NCBI RefSeq assembly: GCF_003589925.1
Contig: NZ_CP032382.1
Location: 3,534,001 to 3,598,000, forward strand
Direction: 5' to 3'
Length of the DNA: 64,000 bases
Source of the DNA: Chryseolinea soli
Lineage (GTDB): Bacteria > Bacteroidota > Bacteroidia > Cytophagales > Cyclobacteriaceae
Made by a program: the position numbers and the translations under genes. Below are positions 60,981 through 64,000 of this stretch, one piece after another (the stretch's first letter is position 1; every line of letters starts with the position of its first letter). The notes under the pieces are model-generated. The model was not told where the DNA came from. It did not search any database and was given only the letters and a program-made list of their open reading frames with translations.

Positions 60981-63011
60981 CTAATCCGTAATACAAGTCT
61001 TAAACAGATTTTTAACTTGTTTCATGCCTTGTTGTGCATTTGGCTTGATCAGATATTTGATCCCATCCGCTGTGCCATCATAAGCGCCGTCGTTCAGGAT
61101 CACGTAATCTTTATACCGGCTTGATGTAAAGATGCACCCCGTTTGTGCACCTGTTTTCAGGTCCCAGAGCTTGATTTCCCCGCTGTACGTTCCCATCAGC
61201 AGATACTTTCCATTCGGGGCGAAGGCCAGGCAACTGACGGTGCCAGCGCTTGGTGAGAATGATTTGGTCTCCTTGGTTTGGAGGTTGATCAACTCGATCT
61301 GATTGCTCCGCGGCTGGTATTGCAAGGCCAGCCGTGTCTTGTCGGGAGAAAGTTCTGCGACACCGGGTTCTTCGCTTACTTCACACAATTTTTTCAAATC
61401 GAATTTGGAGAGGTCCAAGGTGTAGAGTGCCTTGTCGGAGGGATGAAAGACAATACAATGGCCAGGCGTTTGTGTGTTGATGATCTTATAGCCCTTGATC
61501 TGCTTGACGTAAATCGCATCGCTGATCCTTCTCAGGCTGATCACCTGCGCTTCTGCGTCATATTCGTAAAAAAGACCGGAGCCTGGAATGAAATTTCTTT
61601 GCGGACTGGTCACATTAAAAAAGTCATCGCGATTGATGAGGCTCAGGATCTTTGAAGTGCTATCGACCGGTATCGTAAAATCGATGAGATGATCTTTCTC
61701 CCCCACCTTTAGCAGGTATTTGTTGGTTAGAATAAATGCACTTTTGTTGTCGTAGATGAAATCGCTTGAGAATCTTCGCTCCAAGAGTTCGCGCGGCATG
61801 CGGTAACCCGTGACTCCTCCCGACTTGAAATCGCACAAGAGAATTGAATCCGGGGTAGCGTCCGGTATTTTCTTCAGGCCAATTCCCATAAAAGCATCGT
61901 TTTTAAAAGGGAGATCGCTGGAATGTGCAAAAATTCTTTCATTGAAAACGACATTGCCGCTCTTGTCAATGCCCGTCACTTCGTTGTCCTGGGTGATGGC
62001 AAGATCACCCCGCTGCGTAAAATTCAGTTGCCATACCGGGTTGCTATGGAACGTGAACGCTCTTTCGGTTTTTGCTGAGGGGATATCAACTACATAAAGA
62101 TATCTTGACGCGGAGCCGGTATCGGCGATCCCATAGATAAGCTTTTGCCCATACATGACTACCGTCGGATTGTTGTACGGGTATGTGCTCAATTCGCTGG
62201 AAGGCTGCCCGCTGGCCGTTAGGAATTTAAGACTTGAGCGGAGCGCGAGAATCACGCGATCACCGGCCAGCGCGGCGCTTTCAATTTTGTTGTATTGTTG
62301 ACCCGTTCTGAATCGAATAGACTGATCGGCGACAGTCCACAAAATAGCTTCCTCATAATAGAGCTGGTGTTGAGGATCCATACCCGAAGAAGAAGCAAGG
62401 AGATTTCCGTCCGCAGAGAAGTTCATGGAGACGACCTTTGCGCCATGACCTTTTAAAGAACCCTGGGGCATTAGGGTTTGCTTCTTGTGAAGCAGGATCT
62501 CGCCACTTTGGAGGCCGAGCGCTACTTGCCGTGAGCTAAACGCAACGGAAGTTATTTTCTGTGGCGGGGAAATGGTTTGAACCGGTTGTGTGGTTGCGGC
62601 GGTATTCAAACGGAATATCATTAATTTTCCATCGACCGAAAGGGCATACAGCCGATCCGTTTCGGAATCATACTGGATGCCGGCAATCTCGGTATTTCCA
62701 TAGAGAAGGGTACTCTTACCTGACCGATCGGTACGATAAATTTTTCCCCGGCTTAACGTGATTATTTGGCCCTTCGTGGTCACCACCATCCCCGACAAAC
62801 CGCCTTCTGTTGGAATGGTTTCTTTTTGTCGTAGCGAGAGGAGATCAAAAACGGAAATGATCCCATCGCCGGCCACAAGCAGCTCCCGTGCTGCAGAGTC
62901 TATCGCCAGGGCTCTGACTGTTCCGAAACCGTTCGCGTTTATTTTACCTTGGAATTGCCCATGCACCGAACATGTGAAGGCGATAAGGATGACACTGAGC
63001 GTGATCTTCAT
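60981..63011 (-). CDS. Exported WD40-like beta-propeller protein
   Basis: 676 residues with a signal peptide (ITLSVILIAFTCSVHGQFQG). Repeated WD40/YVTN-like blades are visible: VRALAIDSAARELLVAGDGI, AKVVSMNFSADGNLLASSSG, AELSPDKTRLALQYQPRSNQ and SCLAFAPNGKYLLMGTYSG followed by EIKLWDLKTGAQTG. A short C-terminal tail follows. Proteins of this kind are common in Cytophagales, in some cases next to caspase-like domains, but none is fused here; the C-terminal stretch DYVILNDGAYDGTADGIKYL resembles the linker before such domains. Function is unknown, probably scaffold or binding. Confidence 0.82.
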   Translation of the reverse strand: MKITLSVILIAFTCSVHGQFQGKINANGFGTVRALAIDSAARELLVAGDGIISVFDLLSLRQKETIPTEGGLSGMVVTTKGQIITLSRGKIYRTDRSGKSTLLYGNTEIAGIQYDSETDRLYALSVDGKLMIFRLNTAATTQPVQTISPPQKITSVAFSSRQVALGLQSGEILLHKKQTLMPQGSLKGHGAKVVSMNFSADGNLLASSSGMDPQHQLYYEEAILWTVADQSIRFRTGQQYNKIESAALAGDRVILALRSSLKFLTASGQPSSELSTYPYNNPTVVMYGQKLIYGIADTGSASRYLYVVDIPSAKTERAFTFHSNPVWQLNFTQRGDLAITQDNEVTGIDKSGNVVFNERIFAHSSDLPFKNDAFMGIGLKKIPDATPDSILLCDFKSGGVTGYRMPRELLERRFSSDFIYDNKSAFILTNKYLLKVGEKDHLIDFTIPVDSTSKILSLINRDDFFNVTSPQRNFIPGSGLFYEYDAEAQVISLRRISDAIYVKQIKGYKIINTQTPGHCIVFHPSDKALYTLDLSKFDLKKLCEVSEEPGVAELSPDKTRLALQYQPRSNQIELINLQTKETKSFSPSAGTVSCLAFAPNGKYLLMGTYSGEIKLWDLKTGAQTGCIFTSSRYKDYVILNDGAYDGTADGIKYLIKPNAQQGMKQVKNLFKTCITD

Positions 63012-63138
63012 AATACATTATGCGCCAATGAATGGGCCAAATCAAATATCTAAAAAATCAAATCAAATAGAACGGCCGAACCGTGTTTTTTGTGGCGCAT
63101 AGTCGCCCGGTTGATCTTTATTGGGAATTCAACCTGAG

Positions 63139-64000
63139 TTAATTTCGGATCACCAGTTTCTCTCGGTATTCCAATTTCGAAGTTTTGATCTCAATCGTAT
63201 AGAGCCCATTGGCAAACGCATGGACGGGGAGGTCGGTAATGTCTGAGGCGATCGCGTCACGGAGAACCATCAGACGTCCGGTATTGTCATATAGCGCAAT
63301 GGTCTTAATGTGGCTGGTTCCTTGTTTAACATGGATGACACCCCCTTGTGTGGGGTTAGCATATACGGTCGGTGGAATTTCGTCCAGGGCCGGCTGAACC
63401 GAAGTAATTAACGAAATGGAAACCGGCGCCGAATAGGTGGTTACACCATCATTGTCGGTGATCCGCAACCGGTAATAGCTCAGGGTCTGAAGCGGTTCAG
63501 TGTCTTCATACGCATAGGTGTGGGTAAATCTTCCATTGCTGAGGGCCGCGACCGTATCGAGATCGGTGAAGTTCAACATATTGTCACTGCGTTCTAAAAC
63601 AAAGTTGTTGATGTTGGTCTCCAGTGTTGTAATCCATTCTAAAGCAACGGTTCTTGACAGGGTTGCCGATGCTGTGAAACTTTGAAGTTCAATGTCGAGA
63701 ATTCCGGAAAGAAGATAGTTGTCGACCAGGGCATTCGAGAGCTTGGTGTTATCATGACTGGTTATGGCAAGGCCTGCATAGATCGGCACGTCGCCAAAAC
63801 CGGCGTCCACCGGATTGCCTACTTTTGTCCATCCGATGCCATCCACCGAGCGGTATGCGGTGTAGACAGATCCGTTCTTCACGAGTTTGATCCATACCGG
63901 GGCACTGATTCCGGCCACTGTATTTTCCTCCTGGCTCGCGCCGTCGGTGACGATCCGGTTTTGAAACGTGACCCCGTTGCCACTGGTTAATGCCAGGAAG
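63139..64000 (-). CDS. Type IX-secreted protein, 3' part (truncated by the window edge)
   Basis: The frame is open to the window edge, so the N-terminus is missing; an internal GTG at 63918 is not a start. The visible 287 residues begin with a concanavalin-like beta-sandwich (FLALTSGNGVTFQNRIVTDG, APVWIKLVKNGSVYTAYRSV, YAGLAITSHDNTKLSNALVD), then a fibronectin-like linker (VALEWITTLETNINNFVLER, LSYYRLRITDNDGVTTYSAP) and end with a type IX sorting domain (PTVYANPTQGGVIHVKQG, NGLYTIEIKTSKLEYREKLV). The first domain is of the kind found in secreted glycan-active proteins. It is separated from the WD40 gene by 127 bases. Confidence 0.88.
   Translation of the reverse strand, partial: FLALTSGNGVTFQNRIVTDGASQEENTVAGISAPVWIKLVKNGSVYTAYRSVDGIGWTKVGNPVDAGFGDVPIYAGLAITSHDNTKLSNALVDNYLLSGILDIELQSFTASATLSRTVALEWITTLETNINNFVLERSDNMLNFTDLDTVAALSNGRFTHTYAYEDTEPLQTLSYYRLRITDNDGVTTYSAPVSISLITSVQPALDEIPPTVYANPTQGGVIHVKQGTSHIKTIALYDNTGRLMVLRDAIASDITDLPVHAFANGLYTIEIKTSKLEYREKLVIRN

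Overview
The window looks like a chromosomal segment of a free-living Bacteroidota, most likely a Cytophagales bacterium of the Chryseolinea/Ohtaekwangia kind. This rests on many lipoproteins with LxxC boxes, C-terminal type IX secretion sorting domains (40324-42558, 63139-64000), a SdhC-A-B succinate dehydrogenase operon, MacB-like permeases without their own ATPase, several AraC and PadR regulators, and promoter elements of the TAnnTTTG type. The genus is an inference. Base composition is mid-GC throughout except for a clearly AT-rich island at about 17.6-18.8 kb. I saw no rRNA, tRNA, CRISPR array or complete insertion sequence.

Layout. 0-13 kb: PadR regulator, SRPBCC and VOC proteins, a lipoprotein amidohydrolase, a DUF4382 lipoprotein, a large STAND/LuxR regulator between two DUF4242 genes, a DUF1624 membrane protein, and a PadR-permease operon whose permease carries a one-base frameshift. 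13-22 kb: a double DUF2061 protein, two paralogous AraC regulators around a phytanoyl-CoA dioxygenase-like gene and TrmO, the AT-rich Imm49 island with a truncated serine hydrolase and a long hairpin, then a flavin reductase, a membrane-bound AraC regulator and a DoxX-like protein. 22-34 kb: tandem secreted esterases with a shared promoter box, a MacB-like permease, the oxidative pentose phosphate operon (gnd-zwf-pgl), a class A beta-lactamase with a methyltransferase, and a DUF4097 beta-solenoid protein. 34-48 kb: a PAS protein with a kinase phosphoacceptor helix only, sialate O-acetylesterase, AlkD-like repair protein, VOC/NTF2 enzymes, a GlxA-type regulator, a secreted trypsin-like protease, an alpha/beta hydrolase, an AhpD-like protein, a lipoprotein deiminase and a BNR-repeat protein. 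48-54 kb: slipin and NfeD, a TPR protein and sdhB-sdhA-sdhC, all on the minus strand with short gaps. 54-61 kb: two copies of an unusual module, described below. 61-64 kb: a secreted WD40-like propeller and a truncated type IX cargo protein.

Most notable is the duplicated module at 54688-56314 and 59323-60968. Each copy pairs a membrane-anchored thioredoxin-like protein carrying a CPC motif and three further conserved cysteines with a six-helix membrane protein that has five conserved histidines. The pairs are tightly coupled (11-bp gap in one copy, ATGA overlap in the other). One membrane protein ends after a short cytoplasmic tail; the other continues into a coiled coil and a histidine-kinase phosphoacceptor domain but has no ATPase domain. 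This looks like a redox- or metal-linked membrane sensing system that I cannot match to a described pathway.
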